Origin: Channa striata
Lineage: Eukaryota > Chordata > Actinopteri > Anabantiformes > Channidae
Length of the DNA stretch: 64,000 nucleotides
Direction of reading: 5' to 3'
Assembly (NCBI GenBank): GCA_033026295.1
Contig: CM065182.1
Span: 17,132,715-17,196,714, forward strand
In this document: positions 1-12,297 of the stretch, one piece after another
Numbering within the stretch: position 1 is the first letter of the stretch
Layout: every line of letters starts with the position of its first letter
Translations under genes and position numbers: made by a program
Notes under the pieces: generated by a model
Told to the model about the DNA's origin: nothing
Database searches by the model: none
Seen by the model: the letters and a program-made list of their open reading frames with translations, nothing else

Positions 1-462
1 ATTCTCATTTCCATTCTTCATACAGCCCTCTTCAGATCAGTCTATGGTACTTAGTTTTTAATTGTGAGAAATACTTAGCGTGTGACACTTTTTTCTGTAC
101 AAAACTTTATTCTTTTATGCCACGGAACATGGCTGGAATGGTTGGGTTTAAAGTACCAACTGTACTGAATTTTCACAAAAATAGCATCATAATTATATGA
201 ACATATGAGCATCATATATATGAACAGTTATTACAAATTTATATAACACCAAATTGTTCCCCATTTGCAGCATAAGCACACACATAAATATACCATTGAT
301 AATGATTTGCTTGTTAACCACAATTTCCAATTTTGCTTCATGTTTTTTTACTTTCAATAAAATGTTTTCGAATGTTTTTATTTGCATTTATTATGCCATG
401 TTTTTACTAGTGGAGCTGCGGTTATATTGTGGGCACAAAAATGTCCATGCTGCCATGCTACA

Positions 463-516
463 TTTACATTTACCTATAGTAATTTGGCAGATGCTTTTAT
501 CCAAAGCGACTTACTA
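463..516 (-). repeat. SINE/LINE 3'-tail fragment
   Basis: The segment contains 'atttggcagatgcttttatc' followed by 'caaagcgacttac'. This is the reverse complement of the 'gtaagtcgctttggataaaagc' tail shared by many fish V-SINE/HE1-type SINEs and their partner L2-like LINEs. Only the tail is recognisable, so it is a truncated or decayed copy on the minus strand. Confidence 0.6.
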
Positions 517-3500
517 GTGGCAACTCCTGTCAGTATGTCAGTTGTTCTGTCTGTAGGTCATTTCAGTCGAAATTAAAAATATCTCAGTTCTGCACTATGA
601 CAAACCAATAGTGCAGAAGACATTAACATGTAGTGTTATTGACAGATGATGTCCTTACATGTGCCATGTTACTATACATAGTACCAGCGTCAGCCATAAG
701 GTGGCGTGTCTTGCTGTTAATTGAGATTCATTTAGGAAAAGCAGCTGCTTTGTTATTCATGCCAGGGCCTGAGTGTCAGAGAGTGAAGAGCACTGCTAAA
801 TCACAAGCAGTCGCATCTAGAACAAGCTTTGCTTTCGAGAGTTAGAACGATGGAAAACAAAAGAAATGACCTTAGGGGTAGATTAAGGCCATAGCAGGAG
901 CCCTGCTGTGCTGCCAATGCACTAAAATCTGTGGCATTTTTAACTTTGTGAAAATATGGAATCACTGACAGCATACAGAGCAGTGTGAACATATGTATCC
1001 TTTAGAGACAGAGTTTGCAATGCAGCCAGGTAAGGGGAAAATCAAAGTTTGGGGTTTGACTAGCTGAAGAAGCTTTAAAATAAGTACAGTTTTCATATCT
1101 TTATTCCGTGTCACTCAGTGAAAACCTGCGTTATTAACTAAGTTAGCTGCCTAAAGTTTTTTAAAGATGACTGTGATCCTAGCACTCTGAAACCCAGGCT
1201 ACTGCAACATTCCCATTAATGCAACAGCAGCATATTCCCCATCACATCCAGGATCAACCTGCAGTTTACAGATTGTTTCAAGTGGACCGGAACATTAGTC
1301 ATTAGGTCGTGTTCACATCGGTTGGGGTTGAATGTTTATGTCACTCACGCGTTATTCTGGAAATGACAAATTGGAATGACAACTTAACACTAAACCTAAT
1401 AATAATGAACAATGTTACAAATGTTTATTTGTGGTCAGAAGTAACTTTTCTAAATTGTTGATGAGATATCCATTCCTTCATGTGAATTCAATGTGATGCA
1501 GATAAAAAATTTTGTTTTACTGTTTGCTGTCAATAAGTTAATCTAATTTTTGCACAGAGCTGTATAACAATGGGCTGATTATCTGTCAATGAAACGTGGT
1601 TTAAAAAGAGCTCCACCTTTACCAACAGTGATCCTTGATCCTTAGTTTAATAATTTACTTGGCTATTTTTTGGCTTTACATTCGTTGCCACAATTGCTGC
1701 GCCACAGTCAGTTTAGTTTAAAATGCATTGTTTTCTTAGAGGTCGACATTACTTGACAAAAAGATTTGAAGTGGTAATTTTAATGGAGAATCCTTTTAAG
1801 ACAATACAATCACATTTTGCTGTGTAGCTGCAGACTGCCATGCTGACCCTTGTCTTCCATGACATTAAGACCACTGTTAATGCTGAGGCTGCACCAAATA
1901 AAAATAAGCCAAAAGGGTTTATAAAACCAGTTTTGAATTTTTTTAAAGCCTCTTCAACACATCATTCATGTTGTTGCAGGGGACCAAACCGAAAGTAAAG
2001 TTTTGTAGTGGACACTTATAGTTAAATGTCATCTGCGTATAACTGAACATGACTTTAGCTTTCCTTGTAAAAGTTTTTTCATATGGAGATGATTTCTTAC
2101 ATTCATGGCTGCATGGTTCAAACAGTACTGCAACACAACATGCAAAGTTCAAGGGTGACACTTCAGTACAGTTGGTTAGTTTACTGAAACTGCGTGTTTA
2201 AACTTTTTGTTTCATAGAAAAATGTTAAATAAAACTTTCCGTCTTATATTTGTGTAGGACATTGTCTTTTCTTCTTGCACTCATTTTCACTGTTTCACTG
2301 CCTGAGGTAAAGTGTCAGCAGGTAAATCTGTAGGATTAAATCCACCTTTCTCAGAGTATGTATGGATTGTTTCATGAATACAGATTTTTGGAGGCCTTTG
2401 TTAGTGGTATTAAAGCCCACTGTCACCCCAGCATGCCATGTTGAGGAAGACATACATGACATTATATATGTTCAGCAAACTGTAAATAAGTCTAAAAAAG
2501 TAAAACCATAAATGACAATAAATAAAAACAAATACAAAACTGCTTTTGAACTTTGAAATGCTTTCAAAGTCGCCGCCTGTGTGGAGGAGACAGGCGTGAC
2601 TGAGTCAGACGCAACAGTAATGTTTTAGTCTGATTAATGCAAGCCAGGATGATCTCCGCTGTTCAGTCCTCAATCTCTTTTGCCCTGCTCCACAGTCTTC
2701 ATCCCTCATTTCTATAAAACTGAATGGAAACCGAAATAGGCCCGTGTCAGATTTGGATGACCTTTCATTTCATGGATTAGGAATGGAAATGAAATGTTTG
2801 GCTTCAAATAATGAGTCCTCATTTATGAACTTCTCCAGCTAGAGCTGAATCGCATCATCCCTCCAAGAATGTTCCCAGTAAACACAAACATTGCAAAAAT
2901 GTATAAATCAAAGTGTGTTTATGTGTGTCTTCGGTCTACACAGATATAGCATAATCCGGTATTTTTTGTCAAATGATCTATTCATGCAGATATGAGGAGG
3001 ATCTGTAGAGAATCAAACCTAAGCAGGAACGAAGAAATTAGGTCACATAAGTGGGTTTTGAGATTGGCTCTATATTCAGTATAAATATTGATTTTGTGCT
3101 TCTGTTGGTTTCTTAAGTTTTCCATCTGACTTAGTACTTGACACCTGCTTCAGTTTGTAAGAATAAACCATTCCGAATTACTCATTTAAGATTCAGGGCA
3201 TGGCACATTATTTTATCTTGGTCGTTTAAGAAATCTGATTTATCTTATTTTACTGACAGAAATGACAGTTAGGACACCATCATCAAATTCAAAAAACATA
3301 AAAAATACAACCAAAACTCTGTAACCAACAAAATGTGCATGTTATGGTACAAATCTGTGTGAAATCCAACAGTTTTATTGATGCATTTCTTCTAACATTA
3401 TGGGAAAACCACTTTTTCGATTCTCTATCTTGCTCTATTCTCTCTATTCTCTGTTGCAGCTGCTTTCTTACTCATTAGTCTAACCCAAGTTTGCTACCGA

Positions 3501-4509
3501 CATTTGTTCATGTTTTTATAACATCATCAAGTTCTGATTTTAGCCACTTTTACATATACATGGCTTTTGTCTTTTTGTGCAGTGAATTTACCGTACATAC
3601 AAAAAAAGCATGGCATCTCAGCATGTTGGCAGACAGTACCACTGGAAAACTGTATTTTGGGATGAAGCTGTGTGACTTACCTGTCAAGGATTATTTGAGT
3701 TGAAATGCAGTACATTTTGCCATAACTTGGCAGTAGCTCAGAAAACATATTTTAGCACATTGTCCTGACTATTTCACAGTCTGCTACAATGTTGTCTTGC
3801 TGCGGGGGTCCGTATCCACCCCCTCTCAGGATGCACAGCTCCTCTGTGTGACTGACACTGTTGCCATGGGTTTCTGTTCTGTCACGAAGACTGAAAATAA
3901 AGTGAGTGAACAAACAGCACCAGATGACAAAAATACAGACATCACCACATTCACAATCTGCACTGTTTTAATTGCAGGAAGTGGATTAGCCTCACTACAA
4001 ATAATTTTTTTTCACCACCTGTGTTCCACCGTGTGGAATATGAGTAATATGAAAAGTTTGGGAGCCAGCTGTCCATGACATGTTGACACCAGCAAAGGTA
4101 GACACACAAAATTACTCTCAGAAACCTTCAACAAAATTGTTCAGCCAAAATTCTTGCTGTACATAAAGCAGCAGTAGCCCAGGCATCACAAACACTGGAT
4201 AATTACTGCACATTGCTAATAACATGGTGTTAAATCAAGCGTTTGAGAGAGATGCCTTCAGTCCACTCTTGAATGATGTTTTAAATCATTTTTCTGTTGT
4301 TTTTCTCATCTATTGCTCAAAGCAGCTATTGAAGAAACTGTTTTTCCTTTTTATTGCTCCTTTTTATTACTTTTATCTTCCAAGAGTGAAATTAGAGGAA
4401 ACTGAGGATAGTGGGAAGCAGGTTTTTGATTCATTTGTTAACCTTTATGTACCCATGGGTTTCACTGTGAGCTGTTCCTCTCACCTTCTTCTTCTCACCT
4501 GCGTGCCGT

Positions 4510-4640
4510 GATAAACTTTTACACCTGGATGGTGCACTGTTTAAAAAACCTGATCTGCTCTTCCCTGCGCACCCTTATTGGAGCAGCTAGGGTCTTGTTC
4601 AAGGGCACCTCCGTGGCTGTAATGCGAGAATGCCAAAGAG
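4510..4640. repeat. Degenerate teleost dispersed-repeat fragment
   Basis: The order 'acacctgga', then 'gcactgt', then 'ggagcagct', then 'cttgttcaagggcacctc' resembles a dispersed repeat common in teleost genomes. The same order of motifs recurs in this window near 61055-61140, which supports a shared repeat family. The family name was not determined. Confidence 0.4.
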
Positions 4641-7600
4641 TTTTTTTTCATCCAGGTTTTAAATGATAAGCTAGTAATTTTTGTTCTGTCAACAAGAGTG
4701 CACTATATTTTAAAAGTATCAGCAGTCGCTTTATGTGCCATATTTATATAGCAGAAGTATGCTTTATTTTTTCTTTAAGTTTAATATGTGTTAGGAGCTT
4801 AATTTTAAAGTAGTGGTGAGGCTAAACACAGTGGGCATTTGTGGTCTGGTGACAGCTGGAGGTGTTTAGGTTGTACAGTAAGTGACAAAGCATTTGATAC
4901 TGCACATCTAATTTTAAAAGAAAATGTATTCTGGAACACTGACAACTGTGGAAACTGTACTTTTGTTTTGCTAAAAAGTTGTGAAATGGGAAGAAGAAGA
5001 TTAATTTTATCTATAAATAACTGACTGACTTATATTTACACCACATCCAGGTCTTAGATTAAACTCTTAAAGTCTGTTAAGAAACTTTTCATGTTGAGCT
5101 TTAAATTTCCACTCTGCTTAGAGCAGAATTAACCAAAATTAACCACTAAGTTCTGGTATGTAACAAACTTTGATACAAATCTACAGAAGCTCTTCCCATC
5201 TCCTGCCTTAATGGGATGTTGTAGGTAACCAGGTGTCTCAAATTGAAGGATGTATGGAATAACCTTAAAGGATCATTTTGGCCATTTTCTCAGACTTGCC
5301 CACATTTATGCAATTTGCGTACTGTAGGAGCTGCACATTTTGATTTCAAAGTATGCTGGTATGATTTGTCACTAAATGGTTCATTATTTTGGGGTACACA
5401 CTTCATTGGAGTTTGTAATTCTAATTTTAATCAATTAGTTGGCTATTGAAAATATAGCCTTCTATGTTTTTTACAAGAGGGTTGCATGTCTGTTTTTTTA
5501 TTATTTGTAATTCTAACAGTGCCCGTGTATAAATGGAAAACTGACCAAATTTTCTCAACTCACTGGGAAACGTCAGTCTCCAACCTGGATTGGCGGTATG
5601 ACATGTAACAAAGGTCCACATTCACACTGCGCAGTTACCATCAGGCTGCCAGTGCACTCCACATATATCCATTTTAAATACTTAATATCTTCTTACCACC
5701 ACCATCTATTTTAGCAGGTTTAAAATATATTTACTCTCATATTCCCTGCCCATTTTTAATTAAGAAAGATTACTGTTGTTTTTAACTTAATTTTAACTTA
5801 ATTTTTTGCTGCCTCTGATCCACTGTAGCCCCCCCAATAAGCAACTTCATAATGAACATGATCATAAAACAAATACCAAGCTGTAATTTTCTTAGGTTTA
5901 GGGTTAAACTGACATGGTTAAGTTTAGGTGCAAACACATCAGGGATAGTTTTAGGGAAATTTTGTGTAATACTGAAGTACAAATATCTACCGTCTGTTCA
6001 ATGTATGCATACAGCGTGACCTCTACCAACAGTCATTCTGACTTCTATAACACTTAATATCACACACACTAGAAATACTCTTTCCATCACATGTCTGATA
6101 CAGTAACTCATTGATATTGCTCCACTGAATAGTGTATTAATGGTTAAATTAGCCAAGCCATGACAAGCTGACAAACAAAACACTAAATCTCCGAAACAAA
6201 TAATTTCTGGAAGTTCCATTACAAAAAAAAGGTGTGGACAGTGAATAGGAAAAAAACTCCCACTTCAACATTCAAACAAATTACAACAATGTACATTTAA
6301 CATTGGCAAACAATATACAATGCATTTACTTAAAAAAAGTCACAAAAAAAATTCACTTCAACTTCACATCTGTAATTTTCCACCCTCTCTCCCTTTATCC
6401 TTATTGTAAACTCTATGAAACTAACTCTAAGCAAAGAAAAATAAAATGGATGAAAACTGCACTGCCAACATTAAACGTAATGCCAAACAGTTAAAACGTG
6501 AAGCACGTTTGGCATCAATGTGGAGGTCATGTCACAATAATCACTCTTAATTGCATCTCCTGGTGAATCCTAAAGACTTATCTTGCAGCCTGTAGATCTC
6601 TGAACTGAGAGTTCCACATTTCACTGCTACCCTTCATAAGAGAGCGCTCTTTGATGTTGTAGAGCTCCGCTGCAAGACAGCCTTTGAACCAGTGGGAAAC
6701 TGCAGTGGATTAATGGATATTTCAGTCGGTTTCTTGCTGGGGGCTTGCTTGTGCTATTGTGCGCAGACCATGCATATCTTTGTTATTATCAGCTTACCAC
6801 AAGTCGTGCCCTGCATTGGCCCAGTCGGAAACAACACCATTCGTTCTTTTTTTTTTTTTTAAGTAACAGTTGTCATGCCGTGGCCACGCTGAGAGCAACT
6901 GTACACAGGAAGACATTATTGCTTCAGACTGCCTGCCAGTATTTATTGCCCGAGTCCATAAGGGCAGTGGGGTTGAACGTGGATGAGTAAACTGCGGTTT
7001 GTCAGTAGTAATGCTGTATGTGTTTTTACTGATCATAGTCAAAGCACATACAGATGGATGCAAGTGTCGTCTTCGTAGTTACCCCAGAAACTGAAAATTT
7101 AACAGACACCCAGAATACAAGCATGTTCAAACACAAATTGGTCGGCATATGATAATTTGTTACCTGCTGTGACAAAAAGACAAGCACACATGCTCATACA
7201 TATAGATCCAAACAGTGGTACAATAGTTTCCTGTTTGCTCTGTCGCAACCCCCTTAGCAGGTCACTGAACAAGCCAGTGTCCCATCTGTGAGCAACGACA
7301 CGCTAGAGGAAACCTAATAAGTGCTACTTCCCATCAAAAAAAGCAAACTGTTGTCTAACCTGGGAATCTCCCAGAAATTGTTCAGCACCAAACTGATTGG
7401 TTTTGTTGCTATGGTGTTTGTGGGTCTTAGGCCTGCTTGGTTCGAAATGATTTAATTTTGATCATGACCTACAGTAAGCGCCAGGTTTTATTTACAGCAG
7501 TGGCTGGTTTTGTCAGCGCTCAACCACCCATGTTACACTCTGAGTGATGTGTTCAGATTTGCACTGCACAGGAGTTGTGTGGGGTAAGTTTAATTTAGTG

Positions 7601-7688
7601 GTCAGAGCATGCTGTTTATCTCATGTGAGCCAACTTTAAATCCGCCTTTAGGTTTATTGAGGTGTGAGCCAGGGCACAATTTGAACTT

Positions 7689-7714
7689 GTGTGTGTGTGT
7701 GTGTGTGTGTGTGT
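7689..7714. repeat. (GT)13 microsatellite
   Basis: Uninterrupted GT dinucleotide run of 26 bases in intergenic DNA. Confidence 0.95.
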
Positions 7715-9397
7715 TTAGTAGGGACCTGTGCCAATCCCTGTCGTGTAATACAAGTCAAACTGAGGGGATGTATTATGGATGAATCTGTTCTGGGTCTGCA
7801 GAAGCCAAAAAACTGCTCAGGCCAAGGAGGGGAAGCTTGAATATATTTTATTAAACAAGTGATTAATTGTTTTTGACTTTCATATACTGTACAAAAATTA
7901 GTTCAAAAAATGAGCTCATGAAAAGCTTTATCTCACAGAGGGAAGAGCTTATCCCAGCATGCATTTAAAAGGTTGGCAGTTCATCACAAGCCTTACACAG
8001 ATTATTACAATCACAGCTACATTCACACCTCAGAGGAAACTGCACTTTCATGCTGAGGCAATAGAGTAAGTCACTGACCCACCACCAAGTTACAAATTGT
8101 TTCAATTGCAGCTTAATTAGCACCTTTTCTGTAGCCTATTGGTGTCAAACTGGTGGCTGCAATAGAATTTATCCCATTAATTGCCCTGAATTAATCACGC
8201 ATCACGTGTGTTTATGTCAGAATGTGACATTGGATATTTGGGTTAATGTCGTGCATTAGTATACGATATATGTATATGATGTATACATTTGCCTCTGGTA
8301 ATAAGCCCTTGGATTTGCATCAGTTCACAGGGCGGGTGCCTTTCAGCCAAAACTGCAGTTTAATCCACCAACTCTGTCCTCTCAATTCCAGTGGAGGACA
8401 GCCAAATCCTTATTTACCCCTAACCCTCATCTGTCACCACATTAGCCTGTCTCTCAACAGACGCCCCAACACTGCAATTTAAAATGTTATGATACCTTTT
8501 ACTCTCACCATTAAACACGCAGGCATATCCCCATAGATCCCTATTTCCATCTCTGTCTCCCACGGTGACAGAAGTGCATGTGTCATCACTGCACTGGAGT
8601 GTATTTAGAGAGCTGACTTGTGTGCAGACCAAGCAAATGTTTATGACAGCTTATCAGAAGAGAACAACGTGTGAATGTAAATCCCCTGATTATTTCCCAC
8701 TGACACGAAAACACTGTGTGTAAATATGTAAAATAGCAGTTCTCCGAACTCTTGCATGATCCTTAAGAATTTCTAAGATGTTATTCAAAGGTGAGCATCG
8801 TTAACATGAGCAATCAGTGACATTTTCACACACGATAGAGAAGTCAAAGTGGGTAATGGAACAAATTAAAACATGATTAAGTCCAGGCAGATATTCTGTG
8901 AAGCTGAACTTTGAACACGAGTATCTGAAAACAGCGACATGGTCATCTCTAGAAGGTAAAGAACTAATGATTAGCCTTTTTAATTTAGCATTTTCTAATC
9001 ACACTGAAGAGGATGTAAAGCTGAGACCTGGACAAAATATCATTGCGTCAGGAATAAAAGAATCACACAACCAAATTTCTGACTTGATGAGAAGAAAATA
9101 CAGGGATTATTTAGTTAATCCAACAAGGCTTCCAAAGACGATAGCCCCTTGTCCATGATGTCTAGAATGAAATGGAGAATTTCTTTGATTTGATGCCTCT
9201 TTTAGCGAGACATCATTTGTCTCCTGCTTTTTAAAGCACTAAGCAAGTATAATAGGTAATAACACAAAAGCCTATTTATTGATATAAAGATTAAAGTAGG
9301 GTTGAGGTTACAGAAGGATCAAGGTTTTGAATTAAAATGGGTAGTAGGGGTTAATTAATTTAAAATTAATGGTTATGGAACCTTTTTACATTATAGT

Positions 9398-9431
9398 TTC
9401 TGTGATAAACCTCTTTCTGTGATAAACCTGT
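9398..9431. repeat. 17-bp direct tandem duplication
   Basis: The unit 'tttctgtgataaacctc' occurs twice back to back, with the last base differing in the second copy. A small local duplication with no evident function. Confidence 0.85.
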
Positions 9432-10732
9432 CTGTACCAAATTTCACAATGATGCTTGAATCAGTCTAATGTTGCTTATGGAGCCTTTTATTTGGGTAAA
9501 TGCACATATTGTAACACTTGCCCTGAAATTTAGCTACAAAAATTTACATCTTAGTTGTATGAGAGTTTAATAGCTCACTGAATCTGTCTCGAAAAGACAT
9601 TATAAACTTATGGCAATAAGCTTTAGAAAAGACATGAATCTCAGTCTCAGTCTGCAAGGCAGAGAAGTCATAAAATGCATTACGTTCAACACTTGCTTTA
9701 CAGTAGAATTTATTGACCTTAAGGACAAAAGTCCAGACCTTATTTAAATTGACAGTAGATTGGTTTGTCTTCTATGTATACATCCAATGACCTGTTGTAG
9801 CCTCAGACATTGGCTGTCATATATTTTTTTAATAGTTTTTCCCTCACATGTGAATTCTATACAGCTTTTATTGGATCATGTGGAACCTTCTGGTCTGAGA
9901 GAACTTCCTGGTCTAACGACTTCCCCTGTGTTTGGACTGTAGCCCATCTATTGCACCATGGCTTCAGGAAAAAAAAAAATCATCTTACTGAGTTTTCCTT
10001 TCTCTCTCTTTCTCTCCTTTCTGCCTCACACAGTGTTTCTCTCTCTGCCCGACTGCGTGTCATCCACTGTGTGTATCTCATTTTGTCACGCTGTAACTGT
10101 AAAGTAGCCAATGTAATGGAGAATGCAGAGAGGATTGGTGGACAAGTGAGACAGAGTACGAGATGAGAAGAAGAGGGTGGAAGTCTAAGAAGAGCAGGGT
10201 GGGAGTTGATAAAGAAAAAAACTCATTATTTACTACCCACTTTTCTCTTAATTAATTTTACAGAAGTTAAGTTCACCCTTACAATTTTACTTCAAAGATA
10301 TTGAGTCATGGCCAACAGTATTTTTTCAAACTGAAATAATTGTTGTCAAAGGGAATACTATTTAATGTTGACTCGGAACCAGAAAATGCATCTTTGGGCT
10401 AGCTAGCAAACCTAAATGTGTGCCGTTCAGCCTCAATGTAGAGTATGTTCAGTCTGCAACGTCATCAATATTTCAATATTCAGATGTTGCTGTACTCTAC
10501 ATTGGACTGTCCCAGTGCTTTTGCTGTTTGGTTTGAAAATGGATTGTAGATTAAGTCCGTCATTTCCTTTTACGGTCCAAAAACATGCATGTTACATTAA
10601 TTGGTGAATCTTAACAGTCCGTAAGTGTGAATGTGAGTGTGAATGCTTGTGTGCATGTTTTTTGACACGAGAGTAGTGACCTGTCACAGTTACAATAGGC
10701 TCCACCCCCCCGAGGTAAGATAATCGGATAGT

Positions 10733-10766
10733 TTTGTCCATTGTCCTTTGTCCTTTGTCCTTTGTC
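10733..10766. repeat. Short heptamer repeat (TTTGTCC)
   Basis: About four imperfect copies of the heptamer ttgtcct/tttgtcc in a row, a small minisatellite-like tract in upstream intergenic DNA. Confidence 0.85.
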
Positions 10767-11154
10767 AGTTGCCTGAGCTTACTTTTACTACTTTTCATCC
10801 TGAATATTTTTCAGTAGTGCTACATGGACAAATACATCTATGATGCATAAGGATTTTTCTTATACTGAAAGCTTGTATATACATTTTTGTCAGTATACCC
10901 ATTAAACACAAATACAAAGTATGGAGGAGATAAAAAGTGTAATTGAACCATACATTGTTCACTGTAATCTGTCCCTGTTTCATTCTCTCCTGAGAACTCT
11001 CACTACGTTAATAGAGATTAATGGGTACTGACAACAAACAGATGTAGAAGAGCAGACAAAAAAAGCGTGATGAGTGATGGTGTGGCTTGTGTGTGGGTAG
11101 GCAGAAAACAGGACAGACTGAAAGATGGACAGATTTTATTATGTTTGGAAAAGG

Positions 11155-11195
11155 AGATGTCCATCACCTCACACTTTCTGAGGTGATGGACATCT
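11155..11195. repeat. Perfect 17-bp stem hairpin, 7-nt loop
   Basis: Bases 11155-11171 are exactly complementary to 11179-11195, with loop cactttc (11172-11178). It is not followed by a T-run and lies in intergenic DNA. A palindrome this clean in otherwise decayed sequence points to a recent local event, such as a template-switch inversion, or to a short folded RNA. No function is assigned. Confidence 0.9.
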
Positions 11196-12275
11196 TAATA
11201 TATTAAATTAACAAAAATAATCATCACAATTCAATTAATTAATTACAGTCTTTTTTCAATCCTGTTCGTTAGTGGCTGACAGTAGTTCAGTTTGTTCTAC
11301 AGAACAATGTGGGCAGCATCAGACCAGGGGCGACGGGGTCTAGGATGATGCACTCTGTAGCCATCGTTAGCAACGCAGGAGAGGATGGGGCCGTGCTTAT
11401 ATAACCTGAGCTGTGGAAGATCACGGCATCCTAACCTCAGTCCACGCCACAGCCTGGAGAAGAGAGACAGACGGAGTGTTGGCCGGTCGAAGGGTGGGGG
11501 AAGTTGAGGGGGTACAGCAGAGAACATTCCAGGAAACTCACAGGCATAATCTTCTTATCCGTGGCAGATTGGTTCAGTGTGTGATGCGCAGCCTGCGCAC
11601 GTGCGAGTATCCAAGTGTTTGTTCTCCTTCGTGTTGCTTCAGCTCTTCCTCTTCATCATCCTTCACCCACTTCCTTTTCTTCCACCTATTTGACCGTAAC
11701 CTGCTCTGCCCTTCCCTGTAAAGTCTCTCCAGGATCAGCTCTTGTGCTTTTCACCCTCATTAGTGCCTCGTTTCCCTCTGTCGGTTTGTTCTTTCCCCCG
11801 CGATCAAGAGATAAAATTGACCTCATGTACTGTAGAAGACAGAGCGAAAGGAGGTCTCTCTGTGAGATTGCTGGTGTTGCTCTGCCCCTGGCCAAAGTGG
11901 AGAATTTGTCTGAAGAAGGGGGTTGTGTGGTAGAAGGGCAAAGGAGGGGGTGGGGTGCTGTGGGCCAGATTCTGCTGATTGTAGGAAATTATACCCTCTA
12001 ATTTCACCAGCAACTCAAGAGACAAAGGCCTTAGGGAGAGACTAGGACAAAGAATTGTTTCACAGATGAGAAGAAAACTGAGTATGAGAAGGAGGGATGA
12101 AAGAGGAAGAGAAGATTGACGTAGGAGACATGAGCGAGGATGTAACAGCACAACAAGGTTTGGTCTAAAGCCAGTCAGGGAAGACAGAAGGAGCACAGGA
12201 AGAAGAGAGGCAGTCACTGAGAAGAAAAGTGGTCCTGCTAAAGCGTGTCCTTAAGCATCAACCAAGCAGCTTTAG

Positions 12276-12297
12276 CACACACACACACACACACACC
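12276..12297. repeat. (CA)11 microsatellite
   Basis: Uninterrupted CA dinucleotide run in intergenic DNA. Confidence 0.95.

Noticed and set aside
11804..12217. 137-codon minus-strand open frame, leucine-rich
   Set aside because: It arises from purine-rich plus-strand DNA read on the other strand. The hydrophobic look comes from base composition, not from membrane protein structure with known relatives.
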